Assembly: GCA_028288585.1 (NCBI GenBank)
Contig: JAQBNL010000046.1
Coordinates: 1-64,000 of the forward strand
Length of the DNA stretch: 64,000 bases
Reading direction: 5' to 3'
From: Chitinophagaceae bacterium
GTDB lineage: Bacteria > Bacteroidota > Bacteroidia > Chitinophagales > Chitinophagaceae
Shown here: piece by piece, positions 10,040 through 19,583 of the stretch
Layout of the letters: each line of letters begins with the position of its first letter
Position numbering within the stretch: the first letter of the stretch is position 1
Notes under the pieces: model-generated
Told to the model about the DNA's origin: nothing
The model's database searches: none
What the model saw: only the letters and a program-made list of their open reading frames with translations
Translations under genes and position numbers: made by a program

Positions 10040-10232
10040 ACAAGCTTAGTTAGTTGCTTATTATAATATCGAATAGCGCAATACTACAAGTATATTTTTA
10101 CTTCATGAAAAACTTCTGGCAATTCACAAAAATAAATGGCTATTGTAGCAAAAAAATATCTGCACATGGTTTGCGAAAAAAGAAACTATCTTTAAAGAGT
10201 ACGTATTTAAACAACTGCAAAGAATAATACTG

Positions 10233-13200
10233 ATGAAACTTTTTTTTGTTTCTTTTCTTTATTTAGTAATTAATACATCTCTCTTCTCACAGTCAAATGC
10301 AGTCAATACTGAAAAACCCGGCCCAAAGGTTTATGCCTTGGTTATTGGCATCTCAAAATATTTACAAAAAGATATACCGCAGCTGCAGTTTGCAGACAGG
10401 GATGCGCAGGTATTTGCAGACTATCTTAAATCAAATGGCGGCGGTGGGGTTCCTTTAGAAAATATCCGCTTACTGGTAAATGAAGAAGCCACATCAGCTG
10501 CAGTTTATGATGCTATTTACTGGCTTAAAAACACCTGTAAAAAAGATGATGTTGTTTTCTTCTATTTTTCCGGACATGGAGATGTGGAAAATGTTACCAT
10601 GTATAAAAATGGCTTTCTTATTTGCTATGATTCTCCTCCCAATAACTATGTGAATTTATCGCTTAGTATAGATTACTTAAATGATATTGCCAATACGCTT
10701 TCTGCTGAAACAAAAGCAAATGTTGTATTAATTACGGATGCTTGTCATTCGGGTAAACTTGCCGGCAGTAAAAACAAAGGAAGCTTCCTGGTAGGAGAGC
10801 AGTTAAAAGCGGTAAAAAATAAAGAGATAAGAATTACTGCCTGCGCAGCTGACCAGTTATCAAATGAAAATGCAGATTGGGGCGGGGGCCGCGGAGTTTT
10901 TTCCTATTACCTTATAAATGGATTAAAGGGCCTGGCAGACAGGGAGAAGGATGGTATTGTAACATTAGATGAAATAAAAACTTACATCGACACTTCTTTA
11001 GCAAAAGACCCGGTATTAAATAGGGAGAACATCAAACAAAATCCTGTTTTAAATGGAAGGGAAAATTTTGTTCTTGCCAGAGTTGACAAATCAGAAATGA
11101 AAGATGCGGAAAAAGAAATTGCTTCAGGCATTTCGCAGCAAATGAATAGTGTCCCGGATAACAATTTATCTTCTGAAAGTGTACCTGCAAATCCCAGGGA
11201 TTATATTTTGTATTTATTGAAAAAGCAAAACCTGGAAGAGCTAACAGATAGCTTGAAATTGGATGAAATGTCCGCAGAAGAAATTCCTTTCGCTCTTATT
11301 AATAAAGTTAAAGACAGTGCAACTACTAAGGCACATCAAAATACTATACAACAATTGGAGAAATCACTGAGAGAAAGTAAAGATGGATTGAAGCGGTTTA
11401 ACGGAAGGCTGGCAGTTGCTTTTGACGAAAAAGGGCAACAGGTAATTGACCAGTACCTTGGTGGTGATGCAGCTGAGTTGGAAAGGCGCAGGTATTATAA
11501 TGTAAAGAATAATGGATACGATGTGTATGCAAAAATGTTTGCCATTGCATTAAAATTAACCCAGCCGGATAATTATTTATACAGGATACTGGAAGTAAAG
11601 CTGCATTATTTTTCAGGGGTGGCAGCACGTTTAAAAATTCCAACTGTACAAGATCCAAAATCTTTAATTGAAAAAGCATTTGCTGAACAGAAGAAAGCAT
11701 TGGCGTTGGAAGAACATGCCGCTTACATTTATAATGAACTGGGTATTCTCAGCCTTTATAAAAAAGATTATGCAACGGCAGAAAAGCATTTTTTAAAAGC
11801 CACTGAAATTGCTCCTGAGTGGGCTTTACCATGGTCAAATTTAATAGGTGTATATGCGCTGACTAAAAGATATGCACAGGGTATTGCGGCAGTTGAAAAA
11901 GCAAAAGAACTGCAGCCTGAAATTCAAAACATATATGTTAATGAAGGGATTCTTTATGAGAAAAAAAATAATTTATTACTGGGCGAAGAATTATATCGCA
12001 AGAGTATCCACATCAATTCACGGCATTACTTTCCATTTGAAAGGCTGGGATATATATACATGAATACAACACAATATGCCGGGGCTGATTCTTTTTTTTA
12101 TGAAGCCGATATTAGGAAAAAAGGGTATCATTTTTACGAAGAAATTTTCCCCCAGCCTTTAAGCATGGTTCTGGCACCATACCAGGAGCCACCGCCCTGT
12201 GAGTTTGATACCCGTGATATAAAAAAGGAAGATGTGATGGGGAATTTTGCATTGGCACTACGATATTTACGAAACGGTGATTCGGCTCTTGCAGAAGAGA
12301 AATTAAAATGGGTTATTGCATTGGATAGATCCAATCCGCTTGCATTTCATTACCTGGGAAAAATATTGTATGCTCAAAAAAAATGGAAGGAAGGCGACAT
12401 TATTTTTAATCTTGCCATTAAGTACCATCTTGATACCATATCTTTTTACCGGTATTGCGATTCTCTTAAAGCTTTATTGCGTAATTCTTATTCTAAAGAA
12501 TGTATAGTTGAAACTTTTCGTAAGAACTATTATGATAAAGTAGACGATTATTATTTTCTTGCAACCCTTTATGACAAATGGAATCACTTTACAGAAGCAG
12601 AAGAGCAGTATAAAAATATAATTCAATTTGATCCGAAATATGTTGGCGGCTATTATAAGTTATGGAGCATGTTGGAGAGGATAGGGCGTTTTAAAAACAC
12701 TGAAGATATTATCAGGAGTTATGCTTTTCAAAATAAAGAAGTTGGCGATCGTGAATTATATAGTTTTTATAAACGAATGTGTGAGCGCTTTCCCGAGTCA
12801 GCAGATTGGCAATATAAGATAGGTCTGTTCTTATATCAAATAGCCTATGATAACAAAGATGCTTTTATATGGGACAAAAAATATATTATACCTGATAAGA
12901 ATGAAGAAGTGTATGTACCCCATAATGACGAATCTTTACTGCCAGATAACATGGGGGTAAATTTACCCGGGATTAAAGAGACGATTTTATTTGCACAGCC
13001 TTGCAGATGGCCGCGTACAGAAGGTATTCAGCATCTTGCTAAAGCTGATTCCCTGGTGCAGGATGATGATGCAAGCGCAGATATTAACCAAATGATCGGG
13101 GACTTATATGTATGGCAGGGTTTGCCATCCAGGGCTAATGCATATTACAAAGTTTCTGTAGATATTAAACCGCAGGATGCAGCAACACGGCTAAAACTTG

Positions 13201-13712
13201 TTGATACCTATAATGCCACTTATTTTTTTCAAAATGCTTTGACACAATTAGACTCATTGTATCAAAGGAAGGAAATCAATTTTCCTAAACAATTATTACT
13301 GGCAAAGTATTACATACATTCTGCAAGATTCACAGAAGCCGATACTTTATTAAAGGAAGCACAAAAAATTCATCCATATAAAATGCATGAAATAATTGAT
13401 CTTAATGGAAGATTACAGTTACTGTCACAACATCCTAAAGAAGCTTTGCAGTTTTACAGCCAGTTATTAACGCTGGATGAAAAAAATCAGTTCACCATGT
13501 ATAGTATAGCGAGGCTTTATGCAAAGCTTGAAAATTATAATGAAGCATGGAAGTGGCTGGAGGCTTCATTAAAAAAAGGATTTAATTACGCTTTTATTTT
13601 ACGCTTTGACCCTTACATGGAAGCTTTACGCACGTCAGCAAAATGGAATTCTCTTGTAAAGAATTTTACAATGAAAGTGTATCCTCCGCCTGCAAAATCA
13701 GTATTAAACTAA
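10233..13712 (+). CDS. Secreted caspase-fold (peptidase C14) protein with long TPR array
   Basis: A 1159-aa protein with a signal peptide (residues 1-20). An N-terminal caspase-like domain (about 32-280) carries the catalytic dyad in YFSGHGD (H115) and LITDACHSGK (C171). After a helical linker (about 300-420) there are many TPR-like repeats (about 480-1140; YNELGILSLYKKDYATAEKHFLKATEIAPEWALPW is a clear example). Metacaspase/caspase-like C14 proteins cleave after Arg/Lys or Asp; the specificity cannot be read here. Both active residues are intact, so it should be active. It is divergent from the SusR-like gene, and its stop lies 6 nt from the stop of another caspase-fold gene on the other strand. 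The role (envelope proteolysis, stress or regulated death) is unknown. Confidence 0.85.
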   Translation: MKLFFVSFLYLVINTSLFSQSNAVNTEKPGPKVYALVIGISKYLQKDIPQLQFADRDAQVFADYLKSNGGGGVPLENIRLLVNEEATSAAVYDAIYWLKNTCKKDDVVFFYFSGHGDVENVTMYKNGFLICYDSPPNNYVNLSLSIDYLNDIANTLSAETKANVVLITDACHSGKLAGSKNKGSFLVGEQLKAVKNKEIRITACAADQLSNENADWGGGRGVFSYYLINGLKGLADREKDGIVTLDEIKTYIDTSLAKDPVLNRENIKQNPVLNGRENFVLARVDKSEMKDAEKEIASGISQQMNSVPDNNLSSESVPANPRDYILYLLKKQNLEELTDSLKLDEMSAEEIPFALINKVKDSATTKAHQNTIQQLEKSLRESKDGLKRFNGRLAVAFDEKGQQVIDQYLGGDAAELERRRYYNVKNNGYDVYAKMFAIALKLTQPDNYLYRILEVKLHYFSGVAARLKIPTVQDPKSLIEKAFAEQKKALALEEHAAYIYNELGILSLYKKDYATAEKHFLKATEIAPEWALPWSNLIGVYALTKRYAQGIAAVEKAKELQPEIQNIYVNEGILYEKKNNLLLGEELYRKSIHINSRHYFPFERLGYIYMNTTQYAGADSFFYEADIRKKGYHFYEEIFPQPLSMVLAPYQEPPPCEFDTRDIKKEDVMGNFALALRYLRNGDSALAEEKLKWVIALDRSNPLAFHYLGKILYAQKKWKEGDIIFNLAIKYHLDTISFYRYCDSLKALLRNSYSKECIVETFRKNYYDKVDDYYFLATLYDKWNHFTEAEEQYKNIIQFDPKYVGGYYKLWSMLERIGRFKNTEDIIRSYAFQNKEVGDRELYSFYKRMCERFPESADWQYKIGLFLYQIAYDNKDAFIWDKKYIIPDKNEEVYVPHNDESLLPDNMGVNLPGIKETILFAQPCRWPRTEGIQHLAKADSLVQDDDASADINQMIGDLYVWQGLPSRANAYYKVSVDIKPQDAATRLKLVDTYNATYFFQNALTQLDSLYQRKEINFPKQLLLAKYYIHSARFTEADTLLKEAQKIHPYKMHEIIDLNGRLQLLSQHPKEALQFYSQLLTLDEKNQFTMYSIARLYAKLENYNEAWKWLEASLKKGFNYAFILRFDPYMEALRTSAKWNSLVKNFTMKVYPPPAKSVLN

Positions 13713-13718
13713 CGCTTA

Positions 13719-15029
13719 TTATTTCCAAACAGGATATTGCTCACAAATATTTTCAGGAATATATGGCTTGCTGCAATAGGTGTGTTCGGCTTTTATGATG
13801 GTTTGTTTTTTAGCATCCTGCAAAAGACTTTCCCAGGTTACATTCTTTTTAAAAAAGCTTAATTGATTTTCCATAGAGGCTTTAAAAAAGTAGGAAAAAA
13901 ATCCGCCAAAGTCATTATTACTCGCAGCCTTTTGCCCTACATCAGCAGCTGTAGCTAAAACAGATATAGGTTTTGGATTGAGAAAAAGAGCACGGCAGTT
14001 TTCGAGATTGTAAGTCATTAATAGCCCTTTTTTGCGTGGTATAGGTGTACCTATTGCATTGGATGCAGTAACTTCTGTATTGCAGCAATCACTCATCACA
14101 AGATTTAACCTGGCGCCTTTTTTCTTTATAGAATCAAAGATGTCCTCAATGTTTAGAGAGTTAACCATATAGGTTTTATCCGGTTTAGGCCTAAGATCTA
14201 TATAAGGAAACCGGCGGCTATCTTTAGGTTTTCTAAATCCATGGCCTGAGTAATAAAAAACCACTATATCATTGGGTTTAGGGCTAAGATTTCTGAGCTC
14301 TTTTTCAACATTTTCTTTATTGTATTCTTTTCCTGAAATGGCTTTATAATCCAGTTTTATTTTCATAAAGTCTGCCAGTTTGGTAAATGTCTCTACAGTT
14401 CTGTTCATATCATTCAGGCAGGAAGGTCCTATTTCGGGTTCATTTATATTGGCAACAACCAGTAAAATTATTTTCGTATTCTTTTCAACCGTCGACAGAT
14501 CTCTAGTTCCGGTTTCAAAAAGATTTTTAAAAAATGTATCCTGCGGGGTAAAATATTCCAGTACAAGATCTTTTTTAAGGTCCTTATTTTCTAAAAAAAT
14601 TATTGAGGAAAAAGAAACTATTGTTGTATCGGTATCAGCTGTGGTAGCTGTAATACCTAATGGCTCATATTCGTTGTTAACAGGATTTCTTTTAAACCAA
14701 AGAACAGGAGGTTCAAAGTTTTCTTTGCCATTGCCGGAAATAAATTTAGGGTTTGTTAACCGGTAAAATAATTTGTTGTCGCTCTTGCCTTCTTTCATAT
14801 CAGGAAATTCTTCCTGCACATCCATTTCTACTAATATATTCTCTGCATTAATTGGAGATGTATATTTCACTCTTATAATACCTGTGCCATCATCGTTGCG
14901 AACAAAAAAAGCTGTATAGGCAGCCGATGTATTTCCTTTTTGTAAACTATATTTTAAAAGAGAAACGGATTGAGCATTGGCAGCGATGCTGAAAAAAGTA
15001 ATGAGGCTTAAAAATATTTTTTTTCTCAT
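13719..15029 (-). CDS. Secreted caspase-fold (peptidase C14) protein
   Basis: A 436-aa protein with a signal peptide ending AANAQ (residues 1-20). Residues 25-175 form a beta-rich N-terminal domain of unknown fold. Residues 185-430 form a caspase-like domain with VVFYYSGHGF (H263) and LVMSDCCNTE, where C316 aligns with the catalytic Cys of the DACHSG motif. Both dyad residues are present. It converges tail to tail with the TPR-caspase gene, 6 nt apart, so the two are not co-transcribed but are probably functionally linked by location. The domain order is opposite to its neighbour (caspase at the C-terminus here). Substrate unknown. Confidence 0.82.
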   Translation of the reverse strand: MRKKIFLSLITFFSIAANAQSVSLLKYSLQKGNTSAAYTAFFVRNDDGTGIIRVKYTSPINAENILVEMDVQEEFPDMKEGKSDNKLFYRLTNPKFISGNGKENFEPPVLWFKRNPVNNEYEPLGITATTADTDTTIVSFSSIIFLENKDLKKDLVLEYFTPQDTFFKNLFETGTRDLSTVEKNTKIILLVVANINEPEIGPSCLNDMNRTVETFTKLADFMKIKLDYKAISGKEYNKENVEKELRNLSPKPNDIVVFYYSGHGFRKPKDSRRFPYIDLRPKPDKTYMVNSLNIEDIFDSIKKKGARLNLVMSDCCNTEVTASNAIGTPIPRKKGLLMTYNLENCRALFLNPKPISVLATAADVGQKAASNNDFGGFFSYFFKASMENQLSFFKKNVTWESLLQDAKKQTIIKAEHTYCSKPYIPENICEQYPVWK

Positions 15030-15171
15030 AACAGTAAAGGTTGGTAACTAAAGCTACTGTTTATTTTAATAAATTTCACCTGCTGAAACATTGAAAATAA
15101 CAATGTTCACCTTTTATTTTTTTGAAGTTTTGAAATATTTATCTTATTCTTATATTCTAAAACTTACACAT

Positions 15172-15387
15172 ATGCCAAACAAACAATTAAAAACTGCATT
15201 TCAGTTTATCCTTGGTGGGTTTATTATTATGAACGTTGCCGTTAGTTGTAACGACACCAGCAGCACTAGTGAAACGAAGAAAGATTCAACTGCTGTTGCC
15301 GATTCGGCAAAAATGGATAAGATGTCAACTGATACAATGAAAATGGATACTGCTGCCCAAAGGCCTATAGTAAATCCGCCAAATTAG
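15172..15387 (+). CDS. Small hydrophilic lipoprotein
   Basis: Starting at the ATG at 15172 (not the in-frame ATG at 15091) gives a 71-aa protein with a short hydrophobic segment (FQFILGGFIIMNVAVSC) ending in a lipobox-like Cys. A low-complexity tail follows, rich in Ser, Thr, Asp, Lys and Met (KMDKMSTDTMKMDTAA). It is probably a lipidated, unstructured envelope protein. No family is recognised. Small lipoproteins of this type are common in Chitinophagaceae. Confidence 0.6.
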   Translation: MPNKQLKTAFQFILGGFIIMNVAVSCNDTSSTSETKKDSTAVADSAKMDKMSTDTMKMDTAAQRPIVNPPN

Positions 15388-15430
15388 AAACAACTTCCAG
15401 CAATTTTATTATATGTTGCCCACCCGGGAT

Positions 15431-16864
15431 TTATGGGGAAGGGTCTTTCATTTTAAATTTCGCCGTTTTCATAGTGAGCTTTAGTAGTTGTTTATTATGA
15501 ACCAATTTTTCTATCATCAAATGCTCAATCCGGTGATGAATAGGAATTAATATAGCAGCAATAGAAACATAAATAAGTAATTCATACACGGGTGTATGAT
15601 GTGTTATCCTTGTTACAAAAGGATGCAGCAGCAATGTGAGGTATTCAAAAAGAAAGAGCAATGATGCAACCCCTAATAATTTAACTACTCTCACATCCAT
15701 CTTTATCCTGCTTAATAATAATGTGAGCAGAAAAAATGTTGGGATAAATATCCCGATCAGCAGCAGTTGTAATTCCTCGGAACGTGCCTGCTGTGCTATC
15801 TTTTTATTTTCTTCTATTTCTATTTGACGAATTTGCTCATTGCTGCTCATAACCTGCGATTCTCTTATCCTGCTTTTACTGTTAATTGAATCATTCAATA
15901 CCTGTACATATTCTAAATATGAAAAAGCGCTGTCAGAGCGATTTAATTTTTTATAATGATTGGCCAAAAATTTTGCTGCCTCTAAATCCCGTAAAAGAAA
16001 TTTATCTTGTTGCGCTACAGCAAGAGAAAGTTTTGCATAAAATTCTGCTGAATCATATCTATTTAATTTTTGATACAGGTTTGCAAGGCCAAGTGTTGCC
16101 TCGCAAAGCAAATCATCATCATTAGCAGCCTGTAAATATGATATTGCAGTTTGATAATTAATTAACGATAATGGAAAGTTTGTTTTTTTATAATAACTAT
16201 GTCCTAAACCCGTCATAGAGGCACCAATGAAATCAATATTTCCTGAATCTTTTGCAACAGCTAGCGCTTTTGTAAAATAAATATAGGAGGAGTCTGATAC
16301 ATTAAGCCTGTCATATACATCACCAAGATTTTGTAAGCTATAATATGAAAGGTCATTAATTTTCTTTGTTCTGATGATTGAATCAGATTTATAGTAATAG
16401 AACAAAGCTTTAGAATACTCTTCCTGGTACACATATACAGCACCAATATTCATTAAAACACTTGCCAGATTACCGGGGTTATCTCTTTTTTCCTCCAGTT
16501 TTAATTTTTCAAAATAATATTCAAGCGCCCTGGGATAATTGCCAATCTTAATAAAAGTGCCTGCAATAATTCCTAATGATTTTGACTGCCCTTCTATATA
16601 TTTTATTTTTTCAGCAAGGAATAGCGATTGTCGTGATATTGCCAATGCTTTTAACGGATCAAAATTCTTTGTTATACTCGCCAGATTCCACATCTGAAAA
16701 ACCTTATTGCTATCAACTTTCTCTTTCTGTAATACTTTTTCAAGGCTATCTGCTTTGGCTTTTTGAGCTATTGAATTTATTGAAAGAAATAAAAAGAAAA
16801 ATATAACAAATATGTTTTTTGTTAAGAGAGTTACTGAATTGGAGAATGCAAAAATCCGATGCAT
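15431..16864 (-). CDS. TPR protein with C-terminal multi-pass membrane domain
   Basis: A 477-aa protein: N-terminal hydrophobic segment/signal (about 15-34, ending SIAQ), then TPR repeats from about 40 to 330 (YYFEKLKLEEKRDNPGNLASVLMNIGAVYVYQEEYSKALFYYYKSDS is clear). A charged segment around 345-370 follows, then about four membrane helices (370-450; LLLIGIFIPTFFLLTLLLS, LLFLFEYLTLLLH, ELLIYVSIAAILIPI). The front half resembles Bacteroidota TPR sensor kinases, but the kinase/HTH output is replaced by membrane helices and a short basic tail. It may be a signalling adaptor or membrane scaffold; the function is not known. It sits alone between a lipoprotein gene and the tRNA. Confidence 0.7.
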   Translation of the reverse strand: MHRIFAFSNSVTLLTKNIFVIFFFLFLSINSIAQKAKADSLEKVLQKEKVDSNKVFQMWNLASITKNFDPLKALAISRQSLFLAEKIKYIEGQSKSLGIIAGTFIKIGNYPRALEYYFEKLKLEEKRDNPGNLASVLMNIGAVYVYQEEYSKALFYYYKSDSIIRTKKINDLSYYSLQNLGDVYDRLNVSDSSYIYFTKALAVAKDSGNIDFIGASMTGLGHSYYKKTNFPLSLINYQTAISYLQAANDDDLLCEATLGLANLYQKLNRYDSAEFYAKLSLAVAQQDKFLLRDLEAAKFLANHYKKLNRSDSAFSYLEYVQVLNDSINSKSRIRESQVMSSNEQIRQIEIEENKKIAQQARSEELQLLLIGIFIPTFFLLTLLLSRIKMDVRVVKLLGVASLLFLFEYLTLLLHPFVTRITHHTPVYELLIYVSIAAILIPIHHRIEHLMIEKLVHNKQLLKLTMKTAKFKMKDPSP

Positions 16865-16904
16865 AGTTTTGGTTGTAAGGGAAAGGTATGCTAAAACAAT
16901 TCAC

Positions 16905-16931
16905 AAAAAAAGGTCTTAAATAAGACCTTTT
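16905..16931 (-). terminator. Intrinsic terminator after hscB-tRNA-Leu
   Basis: AAAAGGTCTT (16908-16917) pairs with AAGACCTTTT (16922-16931) around a 4-nt loop. On the minus strand it is followed by more T residues. It starts 9 nt beyond the tRNA 3' end and is well placed to end the hscB-tRNA transcript. Confidence 0.8.
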
Positions 16932-16939
16932 ACTTTTTG

Positions 16940-17023
16940 TGCCCGGAACAGGAATCGAACCTGCACATCCTTGCGAACGGCAGATTTTGAGTCTGCTGCG
17001 TCTACCAATTCCGCCATCCGGGC
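16940..17023 (-). tRNA. tRNA-Leu (anticodon CAA)
   Basis: The minus strand folds as an 84-nt class II tRNA. The acceptor stem is GCCCGGA (from 17023) with TCCGGGC (to 16941), discriminator A at 16940. The D arm contains GGTAGAC, the anticodon stem GCAGA/TCTGC encloses the loop CTCAAAA with anticodon CAA, there is an extra variable arm (CGTTCGCAAGGATG region), and the T loop is TTCGATT. CCA is not encoded. It reads UUG codons. The G1 of the tRNA is also the last base of the upstream hscB stop codon. Confidence 0.95.
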
Positions 17024-17547
17024 TAATTTTGGGAGGCAATATTACGCATTCCATCCAACCTCTCCAAAATGCGCCTGAGGTATTTCTTTTTATAATAATA
17101 ATCTTTTACCTGCAGCAATTGTTCGTTGGTAGTATTGTCTTCATTGTAATATTCAATTATATTCTGCACTTTATCATACAGGTGTTTTTGCAACTGGCTG
17201 ATCTTTGTTCCTGTTTCTTCCAAAGATGAATCATCCACCTCCATCAATGCTTCATTAAGTTCCATCATCTCTGCTAAAAATTCAGGGGGCAACTGATATT
17301 TTTCTTCTTCCTCCAAAAGTTCTTTTAACTGTAAAACATATTTAATTGTTTCATCATCATTTTGAAATGTTTTGTAAGCTTTGTTTATCATGGAAGACTT
17401 TTCCAGAACATCAGCCTGCTCTTCTTTACTTTCGTTGGAGAAAAAATCAGGGTGGTATTTTTTCTGCAATTCAAAATATTTATCCTGCAAATATTTTTTA
17501 TCAACCTGCAGGCTTACGGGCATTTCAAACAATTCAAAATAATTCAT
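17023..17547 (-). CDS. hscB: HscB/Hsc20-like Fe-S co-chaperone (J-domain protein)
   Basis: A J-domain co-chaperone that delivers IscU-type scaffold proteins to an Hsp70 in iron-sulfur cluster assembly. I chose the ATG at 17547, giving 174 aa beginning MNYFELFEMP, the canonical HscB opening. The longer in-frame start at 17796 would add 83 residues of non-J sequence overlapping the divergent neighbour. The HPD motif is at 32-34 (KKYHPDFF), followed by SSMINKAYKTF and a C-terminal three-helix HSCB domain (about 85-170, LPPEFLAEMMELNEAL). The stop codon TAG ends on base 17023, which is the first base of the tRNA-Leu, so the mRNA 3' end is probably made by tRNA processing. Confidence 0.9.
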   Translation of the reverse strand: MNYFELFEMPVSLQVDKKYLQDKYFELQKKYHPDFFSNESKEEQADVLEKSSMINKAYKTFQNDDETIKYVLQLKELLEEEEKYQLPPEFLAEMMELNEALMEVDDSSLEETGTKISQLQKHLYDKVQNIIEYYNEDNTTNEQLLQVKDYYYKKKYLRRILERLDGMRNIASQN

Positions 17548-17608
17548 ACAGTAAAGGTAGACAGGATTATTAAATGTAAAATGTAAATTGCCATAACTAA
17601 ATTTCAGT

Positions 17609-18808
17609 ATGCTCACCATAGGATTGATACGGGAAGAAAAAATTCCTGCAGATAACAGGGTAACATTTACACCTTCCCAATGCAAATCAATACAAAATAA
17701 TTTTGCTGATATTAAAATTATTGTGCAACATAGCGAACACCGTTGTTTTAGCGATAGAGAATACCATACGGCAGGGATTGAAGTAAGGGAAGACATCTCT
17801 GGTTGTGATATTTTAATGGGAATAAAAGAAATACCTGTTGAAAAACTGATACCTGGTAAAACTTATTTTATTTTTTCGCATACAAAAAAGTTACAACCCC
17901 GAAACAAAAAATTACTGCAGGCAATTATTAAAAATAAAATAACTCTTATTGATTACGAATGCCTGGAGCATACTGATGGAACAAGAATTTTAGGATTCGG
18001 TTTTTTTGCCGGCATTGTAGGTGCACACAATGGTATGATGGCGTATGGAGAACGCACCGGCACTTTTCATCTTGACAGGGTTAATTCGCAAAAAGATTTC
18101 CGGCATCTTATTCATACTTATTTCGGGTTAAGGCTTCCCAATATAAAAATTGCTGTAACCGGCAGTGGCAGGGTAGCACATGGTGTATTGGAAATAATGA
18201 ACTTAATGGGGATTCATGAAACGGAACCCGATCTTTTCCTGGAGAAAAAATTTTCTTATCCCGTGTATGTGCATTTAAAAGGCGCCGATTTGTATGAAAA
18301 TAAAAAAACAGGTAAGTATAACCGAAAGGATTTTCATGCAAGACCCGGAAAATATAAAAATCTTTTTCATAATTATATTTCAGCAGCCGATATTTTAATG
18401 AACGGGGTGTATTGGGAAAAAAATATTCCAAGATTGTTTGAATTAGAAGATATAAAAAATAAAAAATTCCACATACAAACTATTGCAGATATATCAGATG
18501 ACCGTAATGGCTCCGTACCCTGTAATATCCGTGATGCCACTATAGAACATCCTGTATATGGCGTTGATAAAAAAATCTTCAAAATAACTGGGCCCTATTT
18601 GCCCGGCTCTGTAGATGTAATGGCAGTCGGAAATTTGCCGAATGAATTACCGAGGGACGCATCAAGATATTTTGGTGAACAAATAATAAAATATATTCTA
18701 AAATATATTCTCACCGGAGGCTCCGAAATATTAAATAAAGCAACCATTGTAAAAAAAGGGAAGCTGGCTAAAGAGTATGCGTATATGAAAGATTATGCAG
18801 GCTTATAA
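17609..18808 (+). CDS. Saccharopine-dehydrogenase/alanine-dehydrogenase-like NAD(P) oxidoreductase
   Basis: A 399-aa two-domain protein. The N-terminus (1-130, IGLIREEKIPADNRVTFTP) is the AlaDH/PNT N-terminal fold. A Rossmann core around 178-200 has TGSGRVAHGVLEIM. A later IADISDDRNGSVP segment resembles the saccharopine dehydrogenase (lysine-forming) signature, as does the HPVYGVD stretch after it. It probably oxidises or reduces an amino-acid conjugate with NAD(P), but the substrate is uncertain because Bacteroidota make lysine by the diaminopimelate route. It is divergent from hscB with 61 nt between starts. Its last 6 nt overlap the end of the convergent methylase gene. Confidence 0.72.
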   Translation: MLTIGLIREEKIPADNRVTFTPSQCKSIQNNFADIKIIVQHSEHRCFSDREYHTAGIEVREDISGCDILMGIKEIPVEKLIPGKTYFIFSHTKKLQPRNKKLLQAIIKNKITLIDYECLEHTDGTRILGFGFFAGIVGAHNGMMAYGERTGTFHLDRVNSQKDFRHLIHTYFGLRLPNIKIAVTGSGRVAHGVLEIMNLMGIHETEPDLFLEKKFSYPVYVHLKGADLYENKKTGKYNRKDFHARPGKYKNLFHNYISAADILMNGVYWEKNIPRLFELEDIKNKKFHIQTIADISDDRNGSVPCNIRDATIEHPVYGVDKKIFKITGPYLPGSVDVMAVGNLPNELPRDASRYFGEQIIKYILKYILTGGSEILNKATIVKKGKLAKEYAYMKDYAGL

Positions 18809-19528
18809 TTTTAAATAATATTCTTTTAATAAATCTGTAAACGCTTCTGTATAATTTCCATCATCATTTTTAATAATTAACTCATTTATTTTTATAGTTT
18901 CTTTGTTATTGCCGAAAAATAGAATTCCCCTAAAAAAATTATGTGATGGTGTTTGCCTTATCAATAATTTTTCCCGGAGAAAGAAATTATTTTCTTCTGC
19001 CAGCTCTTCAAAATATTTTATCCTGTGATATGGCAGCAGGAGGGCAAAATATCCTGTTTTGGTAAGATGCTTTTTTACTACAGCGATAAGGTCCTTTAGC
19101 ATTAACCCTTCATCATGTTTTGCAATGTTTTTATTTTTTTCATTTGATAATAACTCCTTCTCATAAAAAGGCGGGTTGCAAATTACCAGGTCATATTTTT
19201 TTTCTGAAACAAAATTCTTTACATCTGTATGAAATATTTGCAGTCGGTTATTCCATTTTGAATTAAAAAAATTTTCCTTTGCCTGCTTATATGCATTTTT
19301 TTCAATTTCAACAGCATCAATTATTGTATTAGAGTTTTTTTGAGCAAACAGTAACGATAATAATCCAGTGCCTGTACCAATATCTAAGCAACTGCCAACC
19401 GGCAACAGGCAAGCAGAAATTTTTTCTGCCACCCATGCCCCAAAAATGCAGGCATCAGTACAAACCTTCATACTGCATTTATCCTGGTGAACTGTAAATT
19501 CCTTAAAGCAGAAATAGGTATTCGGCAT
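18803..19528 (-). CDS. TrmN6-like tRNA1(Val) adenine-N6 methyltransferase
   Basis: A 241-aa class I SAM methyltransferase. Motif I is DIGTGTGLLSLL (49-60), the acidic residue after strand 2 lies in DAVEIEKNA, and the catalytic NPPF motif is at 118-121 (ICNPPFYEKE). The N-terminal FTVHQDKCSMKVCTDACIFGAWV is the signature of the YfiC/TrmN6 family, which methylates A37 of tRNA1(Val). The length fits the family. It is convergent with the dehydrogenase gene (6-nt overlap) and divergent from lipB. The exact RNA target is inferred from the family. Confidence 0.85.
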   Translation of the reverse strand: MPNTYFCFKEFTVHQDKCSMKVCTDACIFGAWVAEKISACLLPVGSCLDIGTGTGLLSLLFAQKNSNTIIDAVEIEKNAYKQAKENFFNSKWNNRLQIFHTDVKNFVSEKKYDLVICNPPFYEKELLSNEKNKNIAKHDEGLMLKDLIAVVKKHLTKTGYFALLLPYHRIKYFEELAEENNFFLREKLLIRQTPSHNFFRGILFFGNNKETIKINELIIKNDDGNYTEAFTDLLKEYYLKL

Positions 19529-19583
19529 TTATCTTTTTTAATAGCATGTTTTCTAAAGTATCTTTGCAAATTAATTTTTTGCA

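Noticed and set aside
10170-10194. TTTG...TATCTTTA before the TPR-caspase gene as a promoter
   Set aside because: The spacing is only 13 nt, too short for the Bacteroidota consensus.
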